53,937 nucleotides of DNA from the NCBI GenBank assembly GCA_944322925.1, contig CALUQM010000011.1:1-53937 (forward strand), read 5' to 3'. The translations under genes were made by a program, and so were the position numbers. This document shows, in pieces, positions 16,460 through 25,935 of the stretch (the first letter of the stretch is position 1; the number at the start of each line of letters is the position of its first letter). Below the pieces are notes generated by a model. It made no database searches and was not told the DNA's origin. It saw only the letters and a list, made by a program, of their open reading frames with translations. The DNA is from an uncultured Bacteroidales bacterium (lineage in GTDB: Bacteria; Bacteroidota; Bacteroidia; Bacteroidales; UBA932).

Positions 16460-18448
16460 ATGATTCCCCGGGAAACGGTCGAAAAAATACTTGATTCGGC
16501 CCAGATTGTGGATGTCGTAGGCGACTTTGTCTCTCTGAAGAGGCAGGGAGCCAATTTCATTGCGTGCTGTCCTTTTCACAATGAGAAGACTCCGTCTTTC
16601 TATGTATCCCCGGCCAAAGGAATATTCAAATGCTTCGGATGCGGAAAATCAGGTACTGCGGTAGGGTTCGTCATGGAGCATGAAAACCTTACTTATGTCG
16701 AAGCACTCAGATATCTTGCGAAAAAATATCATATTGAAATAGTCGAGAAGGAGGAGACTGCGGAGGAGATTGCGGGAAGGCAGAGAAACGAGAGCCTGAT
16801 GCTCGTATCCGAGTTCGCGTCCGGATTCTTCCAGAAAAGCCTGAAGACTCCGGAAGGGCGCTCCATAGGTTACGCCTATTTCAAAAGCAGGGGGCTGGAG
16901 GATGCTACCATAGAGAAATTCGGCCTCGGATGGGCGCCTGTAAGCAGGCATTCTCTTGCCGATGCTGCCAGGGAGGCCGGCTATAAGGAGGAGTTCCTCG
17001 TCGATACGGGACTGTGCGTCAAAAGGGATGACGGTCATCTGTATGACAGGTTTTATGACAGGGTGATATTTCCTATCCATTCCCCCGGGGGCCGGGTGAT
17101 AGCTTTCGGAGGCAGGACGCTGAAAACGGACAAGACAGTTGCCAAGTATGTCAATTCTCCCGAAACGGAGATTTATGTCAAGAGCCGTTCCCTTTACGGT
17201 ATATGGTTCGCAAGGAACGAGATTGTCCGGCAGGACCGGTGTATTCTCGTGGAGGGATATCTGGACGTGATTTCGATGTACCAGCTCGGTATCCATAATG
17301 TGGTGGCTTCGAGCGGGACATCCCTTACAGTGGACCAGATACGTCTCATAAGGAAATATACCGGCAATGTCACCATAATCTACGACGGGGATTCCGCAGG
17401 GATAAAGGCTGCATTGCGGGGGATAAACCTCGTTCTCAAGGAGGGGTTGAATGTCAAGGTGGTCCTTCTTCCGGACGGCGATGATCCGGATTCGTTTTCC
17501 CGCAAGCACACTCTGGATGAGGTCAGCGCTTTTCTGGAAAACCGTCAGCAGGATTTTATCGGATTCAAGTCCGACATCCTTCTTGCCGAGGCGGGGAATG
17601 ACCCGCTGAAGAAAGCGGAACTGATAAACGACATAGCGGACACCGTTGCCATGATTCCCGATGCCGTGAAGCGTTCAGTATATGCGGAAACATGCAGCGA
17701 AAAGTTCAACATATCGGCGGATATCCTTTTCGACAGGATAAGAAAGACGAGGGACGACATGCTGATCGCGGACAGGAAACAGGAAGATGCGAGGAAACTG
17801 CATGAGAGGATTGCCGCAATGCAGACCTCCGGCATGCCGCAGCAGGACAGCCGGATACCGGCATCTGCGGAGCAGCCGCGTTTCAGCCTCGAGAATCCGT
17901 ATCTGGCTCCGTGCGAGAGAGAACTTCTCGGATTCATTCTCGAGCATGGCTGTACGTACATGGAGTTCGACAAGGATTCCGAATTCCGTGTCCAGGACGG
18001 AGAAAGACCGGATACGGTGGCTGAATTCATCGGGAATGCCCTCGCTGACGATGATGTGCATTTTTCCAATACGGCGTTCAGGAAGGTCTATGAAAAATAT
18101 TTCGAACTGTACGACCGAGGCATGACCCAGGAGCAGATACAGACGAGACTTATGAACAGCCAGGATAACGACATAGCTTCCGTCACCGCAGATATCCTGG
18201 TGGACAAATATATCCTTACGGTTGAAAATTACCGTAAGTCTCTGACTGCCGTTGCGACACAATTGGTTATCTTTGTACCGAAATCCCTTCTTGCCTATCA
18301 GGGCCGGAGGCTCGACGAGATGACGCGCGAACTGTCGGCAAGGCTCGATGACTCCCCGGAACCGCAGGAGCAACTGCGGATACTCGAGAAAATGAACATG
18401 CTCAACAAGGCGAGAACCAGGATCAACAACAAACTGGGAAGAGTTTAG
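16460..18448 (+). CDS. dnaG: DNA primase
   Basis: Lays down RNA primers for DNA replication at the fork. The 662-residue protein has the CHC2 zinc ribbon (CCPFHNEKTPSFYVSP then FKCFGCGKSG, about 35-65), the RNA polymerase core domain with the TOPRIM fold (LVEGYLDVISMYQLG; YDGDSAGIKAALRG; LPDGDDPDSF, about 255-345) and a C-terminal helicase-binding region. Length is normal for Bacteroidota. It is followed 20 bases later by metG. Confidence 0.96.
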   Translation: MIPRETVEKILDSAQIVDVVGDFVSLKRQGANFIACCPFHNEKTPSFYVSPAKGIFKCFGCGKSGTAVGFVMEHENLTYVEALRYLAKKYHIEIVEKEETAEEIAGRQRNESLMLVSEFASGFFQKSLKTPEGRSIGYAYFKSRGLEDATIEKFGLGWAPVSRHSLADAAREAGYKEEFLVDTGLCVKRDDGHLYDRFYDRVIFPIHSPGGRVIAFGGRTLKTDKTVAKYVNSPETEIYVKSRSLYGIWFARNEIVRQDRCILVEGYLDVISMYQLGIHNVVASSGTSLTVDQIRLIRKYTGNVTIIYDGDSAGIKAALRGINLVLKEGLNVKVVLLPDGDDPDSFSRKHTLDEVSAFLENRQQDFIGFKSDILLAEAGNDPLKKAELINDIADTVAMIPDAVKRSVYAETCSEKFNISADILFDRIRKTRDDMLIADRKQEDARKLHERIAAMQTSGMPQQDSRIPASAEQPRFSLENPYLAPCERELLGFILEHGCTYMEFDKDSEFRVQDGERPDTVAEFIGNALADDDVHFSNTAFRKVYEKYFELYDRGMTQEQIQTRLMNSQDNDIASVTADILVDKYILTVENYRKSLTAVATQLVIFVPKSLLAYQGRRLDEMTRELSARLDDSPEPQEQLRILEKMNMLNKARTRINNKLGRV

Positions 18449-18468
18449 AATAAAAGTAATTGCTGTAT

Positions 18469-20667
18469 ATGAATAAAGATTGTAAAAGAATTCTCGTAAC
18501 ATGTGCGCTTCCGTATGCCAACGGTCCGGTGCACATTGGACATCTTGCCGGAGTCTATGTGCCGGCAGACATTTATGTAAGATATCTGAGAATGCGCGGG
18601 AATGACGTCCTGTTTATCTGCGGTTCGGATGAACACGGCGTCCCGATCACCATAAAAGCCAAGAAGCAGGGCTGCACCCCGCAGGACATAGTGGACAAAT
18701 ACCATAAGATAATAAAAGAGTCGTTCGCCGGCTTCGGAATCAATTTCGACATATATTCGAGGACGACTTCTTCAGTCCATGACAGGAATGCCTCGGAATT
18801 TTTCCGCAAACTTTACGACGACGGCAAGTTTATCGAAAAGGAGTCCGAGCAATATTATGATGAAGAGGCAAAGACTTTCCTTGCCGACAGGTACATAGTC
18901 GGGACCTGCCCGAAATGCGGCAATGAAGGGGCCTACGGAGACCAGTGCGAGAAATGCGGCAGCACTCTCAGCCCGGACGAACTGATAAACCCGCGGTCTG
19001 CCCTGAGCGGAAGCCAGCCTGTCAAGAAAAAGACGAAACACTGGTATCTTCCGCTCGACCTTTATGAGCCGTGGCTCAAGGAGTGGATTCTCGACGGCCA
19101 CAAGGAATGGCGGTCAAACGTGTACGGCCAGTGCAAGTCGTGGATTGACGGCGGCCTTCAGCCGAGAGCGGTAAGCCGTGATCTCGAATGGGGAGTGCCG
19201 GTCCCTGTGGAAGGGGCGGAAGGCAAGGTGCTGTATGTCTGGTTCGATGCCCCTATAGGCTATATATCCAATACTATCGAACTTTTGCCGGAAAGTTGGG
19301 AGAAATGGTGGAAGTCCGAAGACACGAAACTCGTGCATTTCATAGGGAAGGACAATATCGTCTTCCATTGCATAGTTTTCCCGTCCATGCTGAAAGCATA
19401 CGGCGGCTACATACTTCCTGACAATGTTCCGGCAAATGAATTCCTGAATCTCGAAGGAGACAAGATTTCCACCTCGAGGAACTGGGCCGTATGGCTCAAC
19501 GAATATCTGCAGGAGTTCCCCGGACAGGAAGACGTGCTGAGGTACGTGCTGTGCGCCAATGCTCCGGAGACCAAGGACAACGATTTCACCTGGAAAGACT
19601 TTCAGGCCAGGAACAACAGCGAGCTTGTCGCCATTCTCGGCAATTTCGTGAACAGGGCTGTCGTCCTGACGCACAAGTATTTCGGCGGGACCGTTCCGGG
19701 CAACCCTAAGCCGGAGCCTGTGGACGCGGAAGTGCTGTCGCAGATACCGGAACTCAGGAAGGCTGTCGAAGAGAATCTCGAGAACTACAAGTTCAGGGAA
19801 GCCCTGAAAGAAGCCATGAATATCGCCAGACTCGGAAACAAGTATCTGACGGATACGGAACCGTGGAAAGTCGCCAAGACGGATATGGACAGGACTGCTT
19901 CCATCCTTAACGTATCCCTGCAGATATGTGCGGATCTGGCAATAGTTTTCGAACCGTTCCTGCCGTTTTCTGCAGAGAAACTCAGGACTATTCTCAATGT
20001 CGGCATTTCCGCCGGATATGATCATCGTGCCGGTGAAAACGGTACATGCGGGGAAAATATTTTCAGGGAAGGCGAGTCGGCCGCCCTTCACACCGTTCCT
20101 TGCGATGCCGGAAGCTGCATGAAAGGAGACACGGATGCCTCCGGTGTAATCCTGTCCTGGAATAATCTCGGCGACAGTCAGCTGCTTCCTGAAGGACACA
20201 GGCTCGGAGAGGCTGTCCTGCTCTTCAGCAAGATTGAGGACAGCGTGGTTGAGGCTCAGGTGAACAAGCTCAATGCGACAAAGGCCGCGAACGAGGCTGC
20301 AGCCAGGGAAGAAGAGTCCCATACGGTCGCACCGCAGAAATCGGAGTGTACGTTCGAGGATTTCGAAAAAATGGACATCCGCACGGCAACCGTACTCGAG
20401 GCCGAGCGCGTGCCTAAGACAGACAAGCTGCTGAAACTCACGATAGATACCGGAATCGACAGGAGAACCATCGTTTCAGGCATTGCCGAATACTATACTC
20501 CGGAACAGATGGTCGGAAAGCAGATCTGCATCCTTGCAAACCTTCTGCCTCGCAAAATCAGGGGCATAGAGTCCAAAGGCATGATACTGATGGCCCGTCA
20601 GCCTGACGGAAAGATGCGTTTCATCACTCCTCAGGAAGTCCTTGCAAACGGTTCTGAAATCGGATAG
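18469..20667 (+). CDS. metG: Methionine--tRNA ligase
   Basis: Charges tRNA-Met; cytosolic, dimeric by family. The ATG at 18469 gives 732 residues; a TTG at 18460 is possible but unneeded. The HIGH motif is HIGHLAG, the zinc knuckle is CPKCGNEG...CEKCG, and the KMSKS loop appears as KISTSRN. The last 110 residues are the EMAP/Trbp-type tRNA-binding domain ([35 protein letters not shown]). Between the anticodon-binding helices and that domain lies an insertion of about 45 residues containing three cysteines (from [10 protein letters not shown] to KGDTDASG), which I do not recognise as a standard part. Confidence 0.96.
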   Translation: MNKDCKRILVTCALPYANGPVHIGHLAGVYVPADIYVRYLRMRGNDVLFICGSDEHGVPITIKAKKQGCTPQDIVDKYHKIIKESFAGFGINFDIYSRTTSSVHDRNASEFFRKLYDDGKFIEKESEQYYDEEAKTFLADRYIVGTCPKCGNEGAYGDQCEKCGSTLSPDELINPRSALSGSQPVKKKTKHWYLPLDLYEPWLKEWILDGHKEWRSNVYGQCKSWIDGGLQPRAVSRDLEWGVPVPVEGAEGKVLYVWFDAPIGYISNTIELLPESWEKWWKSEDTKLVHFIGKDNIVFHCIVFPSMLKAYGGYILPDNVPANEFLNLEGDKISTSRNWAVWLNEYLQEFPGQEDVLRYVLCANAPETKDNDFTWKDFQARNNSELVAILGNFVNRAVVLTHKYFGGTVPGNPKPEPVDAEVLSQIPELRKAVEENLENYKFREALKEAMNIARLGNKYLTDTEPWKVAKTDMDRTASILNVSLQICADLAIVFEPFLPFSAEKLRTILNVGISAGYDHRAGENGTCGENIFREGESAALHTVPCDAGSCMKGDTDASGVILSWNNLGDSQLLPEGHRLGEAVLLFSKIEDSVVEAQVNKLNATKAANEAAAREEESHTVAPQKSECTFEDFEKMDIRTATVLEAERVPKTDKLLKLTIDTGIDRRTIVSGIAEYYTPEQMVGKQICILANLLPRKIRGIESKGMILMARQPDGKMRFITPQEVLANGSEIG

Positions 20668-20668
20668 A

Positions 20669-21724
20669 ATGAATATCAGCTGGAATCACAGTCTTCTGAA
20701 AGAAAACACGTTCGGAATGGATGTGTCGGCTGCATGCCATGTCGACTATTCCACGCCGGAAGAGCTGACCGGTTTTTTTGCGTCCGGCAGGCAGTTCGAT
20801 CTGCCGAAACCGTTTCTGCATATCGGCAAAGGCAGCAATCTTTTGTTTACCGGGGATTTTCCCGGCACGGTCTTTCATTCGTCCATAAAATACATTTCCC
20901 GGCTGTCCGACGCGGACGGACGGGTGCGTGTCGAGGTGGGTGCAGGTACGGACTGGGATGAATTCTGCCTGTGGTGCGCATCCAATGAACTGTGGGGTCC
21001 GGAAAATCTCTCGGGCATACCTGGCGAAACCGGCGCTGCGGCAGTGCAGAACATAGGGGCGTACGGGGTCGAATTCAAGGATATTGTCACGGAAGTGCAC
21101 TGCTTCGATGCAGTGACATGTTCAATCAGGACAATCAGCAAGGATGATTGCCGTTACGGCTATCGCGATTCGATATTCAAACAGTCCGCGAAAGGAAGAT
21201 ACATAGTGATTTCGGCAGTTTTCGTACTGGAGAAGGACGGGCTTCCGCGTCTTGAATACGGACATGTCAGGGCGGCGGTCGAAAACATGTCTGGAGATGC
21301 GCACGGCCGCATTACTCCGGGGCTCGTAAGGTCGGCAATCCTCGGAATCAGGAATTCCAGGCTTCCTGACCCTTCTGTCACCGGCAATGCCGGAAGTTTT
21401 TTCAAGAATCCTGTCGTTCCGAGGTCGATGTATGAGAAAGTAGCCAATTACGCCCGGTCCAAATACGGACCTGACTATCAGGTGCCGCATTTCGATGCCG
21501 GGTCGGGTTTCATAAAGATTCCGGCAGCCTGGCTGATCGAACAGTGCGGATGGAAAGGATATGCGGAAGGAAATGTCGGGGTGTATTCGAAACAGCCGCT
21601 GGTGCTGATAAATGCTACCGGCAAGGCTCTTCCGTCGGAGATCATCGTTCTTGAAAAGAAAATCATCGTATCTGTTCTGGACCGTTTCGGCATAGAATTG
21701 AAGCCTGAAGTGGACCATATATGA
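20669..21724 (+). CDS. murB: UDP-N-acetylmuramate dehydrogenase
   Basis: FAD- and NADPH-dependent reduction of UDP-GlcNAc-enolpyruvate to UDP-N-acetylmuramate in peptidoglycan synthesis. The ATG at 20669, one base after the metG stop, gives 351 residues; an upstream in-frame ATG at 20642 lies inside metG and is less likely. FAD-binding motifs are GKGSNLLF and GAAAVQNIGAYGVE. The active-site region is YGYRDSIFK and GNAGSFFKNPVV with the catalytic Ser. The length and the YGYR region make it the E. coli-like type I enzyme. murA follows 13 bases later, so consecutive pathway steps are linked. Confidence 0.96.
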   Translation: MNISWNHSLLKENTFGMDVSAACHVDYSTPEELTGFFASGRQFDLPKPFLHIGKGSNLLFTGDFPGTVFHSSIKYISRLSDADGRVRVEVGAGTDWDEFCLWCASNELWGPENLSGIPGETGAAAVQNIGAYGVEFKDIVTEVHCFDAVTCSIRTISKDDCRYGYRDSIFKQSAKGRYIVISAVFVLEKDGLPRLEYGHVRAAVENMSGDAHGRITPGLVRSAILGIRNSRLPDPSVTGNAGSFFKNPVVPRSMYEKVANYARSKYGPDYQVPHFDAGSGFIKIPAAWLIEQCGWKGYAEGNVGVYSKQPLVLINATGKALPSEIIVLEKKIIVSVLDRFGIELKPEVDHI

Positions 21725-21737
21725 AAAAAAGGCAGCC

Positions 21738-23051
21738 ATGAGTTCGTTTGTCATAGAAGGAGGTTATAAACTGTCAGGCGCAATACGGCCGCAGGGAGCC
21801 AAAAACGAGGCTCTGGAAGTAATCTGCGCCGTTTTGCTGACAAAAGAAGAAGTCGTCATTTCCAATGTGCCTGAAATCCTTGATGTCAGGAATCTGATTC
21901 TCCTGCTCGAGGGTATGGGCGTAAAAGTCAGGAGACTCGAAAAGGGCAGATATTCGTTCAAGGCGGACGAAGTCGACCCGGCTTATGTGGAAAGTGCCGA
22001 GTTCGTGCGCAAATGCGCGGCGCTCAGAGGGTCGGTCATGATCGCAGGCCCTCTCCTGGCCCGTTTCGGCCATGCCTATTTTCCAAAGCCTGGCGGGGAC
22101 AAGATAGGCCGGCGCAGGGTGGATACGCACATTGCCGGAATGACCAGTCTCGGAGCATCGGCTCATTATGACCAGCAGAAAAAGGCATACTATCTTCATA
22201 TTCCTGCCGGAACTAGGCTGAAAGGCAGTTACATGCTTCTTGACGAGGCTTCTGTTACCGGTACTGCAAATATCCTCATGGCCGCCGTACTGGCGGAAGG
22301 CAGGACCGTGATCTACAATGCGGCGTGCGAGCCTTACGTCCAGCAGCTGAGCAAAATGCTGGTGAAAATGGGGGCCAGAATAGAAGGCATAGGTTCCAAT
22401 CTGCTTACCGTTACCGGCGTAGACTCACTCGGAGGGACATCCCATACGATCCTGCCGGATATGATAGAGATCGGAAGTTTCATAGGAATGGCGGCAATGA
22501 ACAGGAGTGCGGTGACGATCAAGGATGTTTCCTATGATGATCTTGGCATCATTCCTGAATCATTCCGACGTCTCGGAGTAGATCTGGAGCAGAAAGGAGA
22601 CGATATTTTTGTCCCTGAGCAGGAAAGTTACGTGATAGAGTCCTTCCTGGACGGCTCTATCATGACCATAGCGGATGCGCCTTGGCCGGGCCTTACTCCG
22701 GACCTTCTCAGCGTAATGCTCGTAGTGGCCACGCAGTGCCGCGGGAGCGTGCTGATTCATCAGAAGATGTTTGAAAGCAGGCTTTTCTTCGTGGATCATC
22801 TGATAGACATGGGCGCCCAGATACTTTTGTGCGACCCGCACCGGGCCGTAGTGATAGGCCATGACCACAAGTTCCAGCTCAAGGCCAACAACATGTCCTC
22901 GCCGGACATCAGGGCCGGTATTGCCCTGCTGATAGCCGCAATGTCTGCCAAGGGGACAAGTGTCATCGGAAATATCGAGCAGATAGACAGGGGATATGAG
23001 GACATCGATCTGAGGTTGAACGCGCTCGGTGCGCACATATCGAGACAGTGA
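21738..23051 (+). CDS. murA: UDP-N-acetylglucosamine 1-carboxyvinyltransferase with Asp in place of the active-site Cys
   Basis: Transfers enolpyruvate from PEP to UDP-GlcNAc, the first committed peptidoglycan step. The 437-residue protein shows the EPSP-synthase fold and motifs GAKNEALEVIC and RKCAALRGSVMIAGPLL. In the active-site loop the sequence is PGGDKIGRRRVDTHI, so residue 121 (codon 22098-22100, GAC) is Asp where E. coli has Cys115. Asp at this place is known from other fosfomycin-resistant MurA enzymes, so natural fosfomycin resistance is expected. The protein has a normal length and an intact frame. It directly follows murB. Confidence 0.96.
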   Translation: MSSFVIEGGYKLSGAIRPQGAKNEALEVICAVLLTKEEVVISNVPEILDVRNLILLLEGMGVKVRRLEKGRYSFKADEVDPAYVESAEFVRKCAALRGSVMIAGPLLARFGHAYFPKPGGDKIGRRRVDTHIAGMTSLGASAHYDQQKKAYYLHIPAGTRLKGSYMLLDEASVTGTANILMAAVLAEGRTVIYNAACEPYVQQLSKMLVKMGARIEGIGSNLLTVTGVDSLGGTSHTILPDMIEIGSFIGMAAMNRSAVTIKDVSYDDLGIIPESFRRLGVDLEQKGDDIFVPEQESYVIESFLDGSIMTIADAPWPGLTPDLLSVMLVVATQCRGSVLIHQKMFESRLFFVDHLIDMGAQILLCDPHRAVVIGHDHKFQLKANNMSSPDIRAGIALLIAAMSAKGTSVIGNIEQIDRGYEDIDLRLNALGAHISRQ

Positions 23052-23082
23052 AACGGAATCCGGATTCCGGCGGAATTTCCCA

Positions 23083-23739
23083 TTACAGTTTTTTTATGAA
23101 ATTGAGTCCGTCCCGGACAGGGATGATCACTGATTCTACCCTCCGATCCCCGGCAACCATATCGTTGAATCTGGAGATCCCGAGCGTCTGTCTGTCTTCA
23201 GGCATCGGCTGCTGCCATGGTTTCCCGTCCCAGAGGACATTGTCTGCAAGTATGTAGCCGCCGGGCCTTACGATGTCGAACACGAGGTCGTAATATTCCG
23301 GATATTCCCTTTTGTTGGCATCGATATATACAAGATCGTATGCCGGGCGGCTTCGTTCCGCAAGAATCTCTCTGCGCAGTCCGGCCAGGGTCTTTTTCGC
23401 ATCGCCTGTAATCAGGTTGATTTTTCCGTCCAGCCCGGACCGTCTGAATCCTTCGAGTATCAGATCCTCGAGTTCGTCATTTATCTCCAGCGTATCCAGC
23501 TGCCCGTTTTCTGGCAAGGCCATGGCAAGGCATACTGCGGAATATCCGGTAAACGTGCCTATTTCAAGGATTCTTTCCGGATTTATGGCCTGGGCAAGCA
23601 TCTTTATGAACCGTCCCTGTACGGGGCCTGTGAGCATCCTTGAATGATTTGTCCTGATATGAGTCTGTTTTTCAATCCATTCCAGGGCTTCGGTCTGCGG
23701 AGAAGAATGCCCGGCTATGTATCTGTATGAAATATCCAT
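23083..23739 (-). CDS. SAM-dependent O-methyltransferase (catechol/caffeoyl-CoA type)
   Basis: A 218-residue class I methyltransferase. The SAM site is ILEIGTFTGYSAVCLAMALP with the downstream acidic LDTLEIN; the metal-binding motif is YDLVYIDANKREYPEYYD followed by RPGGYILADNVLWDGK. These place it in the divalent-metal O-methyltransferase family 3. The substrate cannot be told from sequence. It is last in a minus-strand run, 12 bases after the M16 peptidase gene, and is convergent with murA across a 31-base gap. Confidence 0.9.
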   Translation of the reverse strand: MDISYRYIAGHSSPQTEALEWIEKQTHIRTNHSRMLTGPVQGRFIKMLAQAINPERILEIGTFTGYSAVCLAMALPENGQLDTLEINDELEDLILEGFRRSGLDGKINLITGDAKKTLAGLRREILAERSRPAYDLVYIDANKREYPEYYDLVFDIVRPGGYILADNVLWDGKPWQQPMPEDRQTLGISRFNDMVAGDRRVESVIIPVRDGLNFIKKL

Positions 23740-23751
23740 AATATATCGTCA

Positions 23752-24987
23752 TTACAGGAAAACCAGTCTGGACAAGGTTTTCCTGTCGAATATCTTTTGT
23801 GCGGCTTCGCGGATCTGTTCCGCACCGACTGAGTTGATTTTGCCTTTCGTGCTGTCGTCCTGAAGAACCCGGCCGTAGGCGAGGAGGCTTTTCCCCATGG
23901 CGAGACATTGCGTTTCCCCGTTATCGGAACTTATGGCCATCTGGCCCAGGATCTGTTTCTTCGCTGCGGCGAGTTTTGCAGGAGACATCAGATCTGTCTG
24001 AAGCCTGTCGATCTGTCTGTCTATCAGCCTGCAGCATTTTTCGAGATTTTCCCTGTCGCAGCCGAGGCATACCGCCACTATCCCGCTGTCGGAATATTGG
24101 GTGTATGTGCACTCCACACCGTAAACAAGCCCGTTCTTCTCTCTCAGTTCATAATTCAGTATGGAATTGTTGGCAGGTCCGCCGAGGATGTTGCACATGA
24201 GTATCGCCGCTATCCTTTCCTTTTCTTCATACAGTGTAGGACCCGTATTGCCGATAACGCAATTCGCCTGGTGGTTCTTTTTGTTTACGGTTTTTTCAAA
24301 GCCTGCCGCGACCCTGAATACCGGATGTGTCACGGGGCTTTCCATGACCGGCGCCACGGCCCCGGGAAACCACTTTTCTGCAAGCCTGCCTACGAATTTT
24401 TCCATTTTCCCTTCATCCAGATCTGCGACAATGCTGAATGCCATCCGGCCTGGAGTAAACTTCTCGCGGACGAATCTCAGCAGTTCCTCTTTTTTTATTT
24501 TCCTTACGGAGGCTGCGGTTCCGAGAATAGGGGAGGAAAGAGGATGGCCGCAAAACAGCATTTCTTCGAATTTGTCGTAAATGTCTTCCGAGGGCGAGTC
24601 CTTGTATGAATTGATTTCATCTATGACTACCCCTTTCTCGATATTCACTTCCGAATCAGGAAAGACCGCCGAGGTGGCAAGCTCGAAAAGCAGATTGGCC
24701 GCTTTCGGCAGATCTTCCTTCAGTACGGTGGTATGAAGCACGATTTCTTCCTTGGTGGTGAAAGCATTGAGTTCGCCTCCCAGCCTGTCGAGAAAACCGT
24801 TGATTACCGATGAACTTTTTTTCGTCGTGCCCTTGAAAATGGTGTGTTCCGTGAAATGCGCTATGCCGGAACTGTATCCTTCTTCGTCACGGGTCCCGCA
24901 TCTGATGCTCAATGCACAATATGCCACAGCCGAACCTGACTTCCTTACCGCATACTGTATCCCGCAATCCGTCCTGCCGTATATCAT
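23752..24987 (-). CDS. M16 family zinc metallopeptidase
   Basis: A 411-residue peptidase related to mitochondrial processing peptidase beta and bacterial PqqL/YmxG. The inverted zinc motif HxxEH is HFTEH (His44, Glu47, His48), with the distal Glu ligand in GVVIDEINSYKD, so the catalytic site looks complete. The C-terminal M16 domain carries the ANCVIGNTGPTLYEEKE and LREKNGLVYGVECTY regions. No signal peptide is evident, so it is predicted to be cytosolic. It stands alone rather than paired with an inactive partner gene, and lies 16 bases after a secreted protein gene and 12 before an O-methyltransferase. Confidence 0.92.
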   Translation of the reverse strand: MIYGRTDCGIQYAVRKSGSAVAYCALSIRCGTRDEEGYSSGIAHFTEHTIFKGTTKKSSSVINGFLDRLGGELNAFTTKEEIVLHTTVLKEDLPKAANLLFELATSAVFPDSEVNIEKGVVIDEINSYKDSPSEDIYDKFEEMLFCGHPLSSPILGTAASVRKIKKEELLRFVREKFTPGRMAFSIVADLDEGKMEKFVGRLAEKWFPGAVAPVMESPVTHPVFRVAAGFEKTVNKKNHQANCVIGNTGPTLYEEKERIAAILMCNILGGPANNSILNYELREKNGLVYGVECTYTQYSDSGIVAVCLGCDRENLEKCCRLIDRQIDRLQTDLMSPAKLAAAKKQILGQMAISSDNGETQCLAMGKSLLAYGRVLQDDSTKGKINSVGAEQIREAAQKIFDRKTLSRLVFL

Positions 24988-25003
24988 TTTTCTTCTTCCG
25001 GTA

Positions 25004-25852
25004 TTATCTGGCCGTTATCCTGTCCATGTCTTCTTCGAGGAATCCCGGTCCGGAATTTTTCGTAATTCTGTGTCTTCTGAAATAGTACAGTTCGTGAGTC
25101 CGGGCATCTATGAGCATTTTGTAGCAATAGGATCCGCGAGCCTTGTCCGAAGGGTACACTGTGAAACTCACTACGGCATTCGGAGTGTTTTCAGCCATTA
25201 TGGAATCTGCAGTATCGGTATCCGTCACTATTATTCCATGGTCCTTGTATTCCTGCATTATTTCAGGGGTGAGTCCTTCTGAAAGATCTTCTTTTGCGAA
25301 TATGATGTTCCTGTTTTCTGCAAGTATGATCTCGGTATTATGGCTGCTGAGCCCCGAGTATGCCATGACATCGCTTTCCATCGACTTCAGTATGTGGTCC
25401 TGAAGGATGTCGAGAAGGGCCGGAAGAAAGACGAATTCTCTTCCCGTCGGGTCTTCCGTGGACATTATCGGGACCGTCACCACGTCAAGCATGCTGCCGA
25501 TTCCCTTGTCGGCTCCCTTGCCGCCTTTCACGACTGAAAGCATTGTAAGTCCGGGTCTTACCTCTTTGCGGAACTGTCCTTTCACCACCATGAGGAAATA
25601 ATGGTTTTCATCGTCCTTCATGTTTTCGAATTCATCGAGAGTGCAGAATTCGAACGGCGATATTCTCCACCTGTTGCTGACCTCGTCCTTGAATACCTGA
25701 TCGAAAAACATGTTGCCGGTCAGCACTACTTCCGTGACCTTTTCGGTAAAATCTTCTATTTTCGCCATCTTGGTGTTGATCTGCGCCTGTGCGTTCATGA
25801 GTACCGGCGCCAAAATGGCCGAGACGGCGGCTATAAGTATCTTTCTCATCAT
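25004..25852 (-). CDS. Secreted protein of unknown function
   Basis: A protein of about 282 residues that I do not recognise. The N-terminus is a signal peptide (MMRKILIAAVSAILAPVLMNAQAQ). The mature part is mixed alpha/beta with no clear catalytic motif; notable segments are SNRWRISPFEFCTLDEFENM and MLIDARTHELYYFRRHRI near the end. The start was set at 25852 because a -7 element at 25877-25870 would begin transcription near 25863, inside the reading frame that opens at 25867. It is first in the run with the M16 peptidase and O-methyltransferase. Confidence 0.75.
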   Translation of the reverse strand: MMRKILIAAVSAILAPVLMNAQAQINTKMAKIEDFTEKVTEVVLTGNMFFDQVFKDEVSNRWRISPFEFCTLDEFENMKDDENHYFLMVVKGQFRKEVRPGLTMLSVVKGGKGADKGIGSMLDVVTVPIMSTEDPTGREFVFLPALLDILQDHILKSMESDVMAYSGLSSHNTEIILAENRNIIFAKEDLSEGLTPEIMQEYKDHGIIVTDTDTADSIMAENTPNAVVSFTVYPSDKARGSYCYKMLIDARTHELYYFRRHRITKNSGPGFLEEDMDRITAR

Positions 25853-25869
25853 TTTGACATTTTGCACCG

Positions 25870-25877
25870 CAAATTTA
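25870..25877 (-). promoter_or_regulatory. Candidate -7 element for the secreted protein/M16 operon
   Basis: On the minus strand this reads TAAATTTG, an exact TAnnTTTG match, ending 18 bases before the ATG at 25852. No TTTG is seen at the usual -33 distance. It lies 13 bases from an opposite-facing -7 element for dnaX. Confidence 0.45.
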
Positions 25878-25889
25878 CAAAATAATACT

Positions 25890-25897
25890 TACTTTTG
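25890..25897 (+). promoter_or_regulatory. Candidate -7 element for dnaX
   Basis: TACTTTTG matches TAnnTTTG exactly and lies 39 bases before the dnaX ATG. The nearest upstream TTTG is 25 bases away, longer than usual, so the -33 element is unclear. Confidence 0.42.
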
Positions 25898-25935
25898 TAA
25901 GTTGAGGTCATGATCTCCGAATGAAAAACTGAAGA

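Noticed and set aside
19114-20322. A 402-codon minus-strand open frame inside metG
   Set aside because: Same reasoning: antisense to conserved synthetase sequence with random-looking translation.
23054-23069. 16-bp perfect palindrome between murA and the O-methyltransferase gene as a terminator
   Set aside because: Without a loop it can only form about a 5-bp stem and lacks a following T-run on the plus strand; too weak to call.
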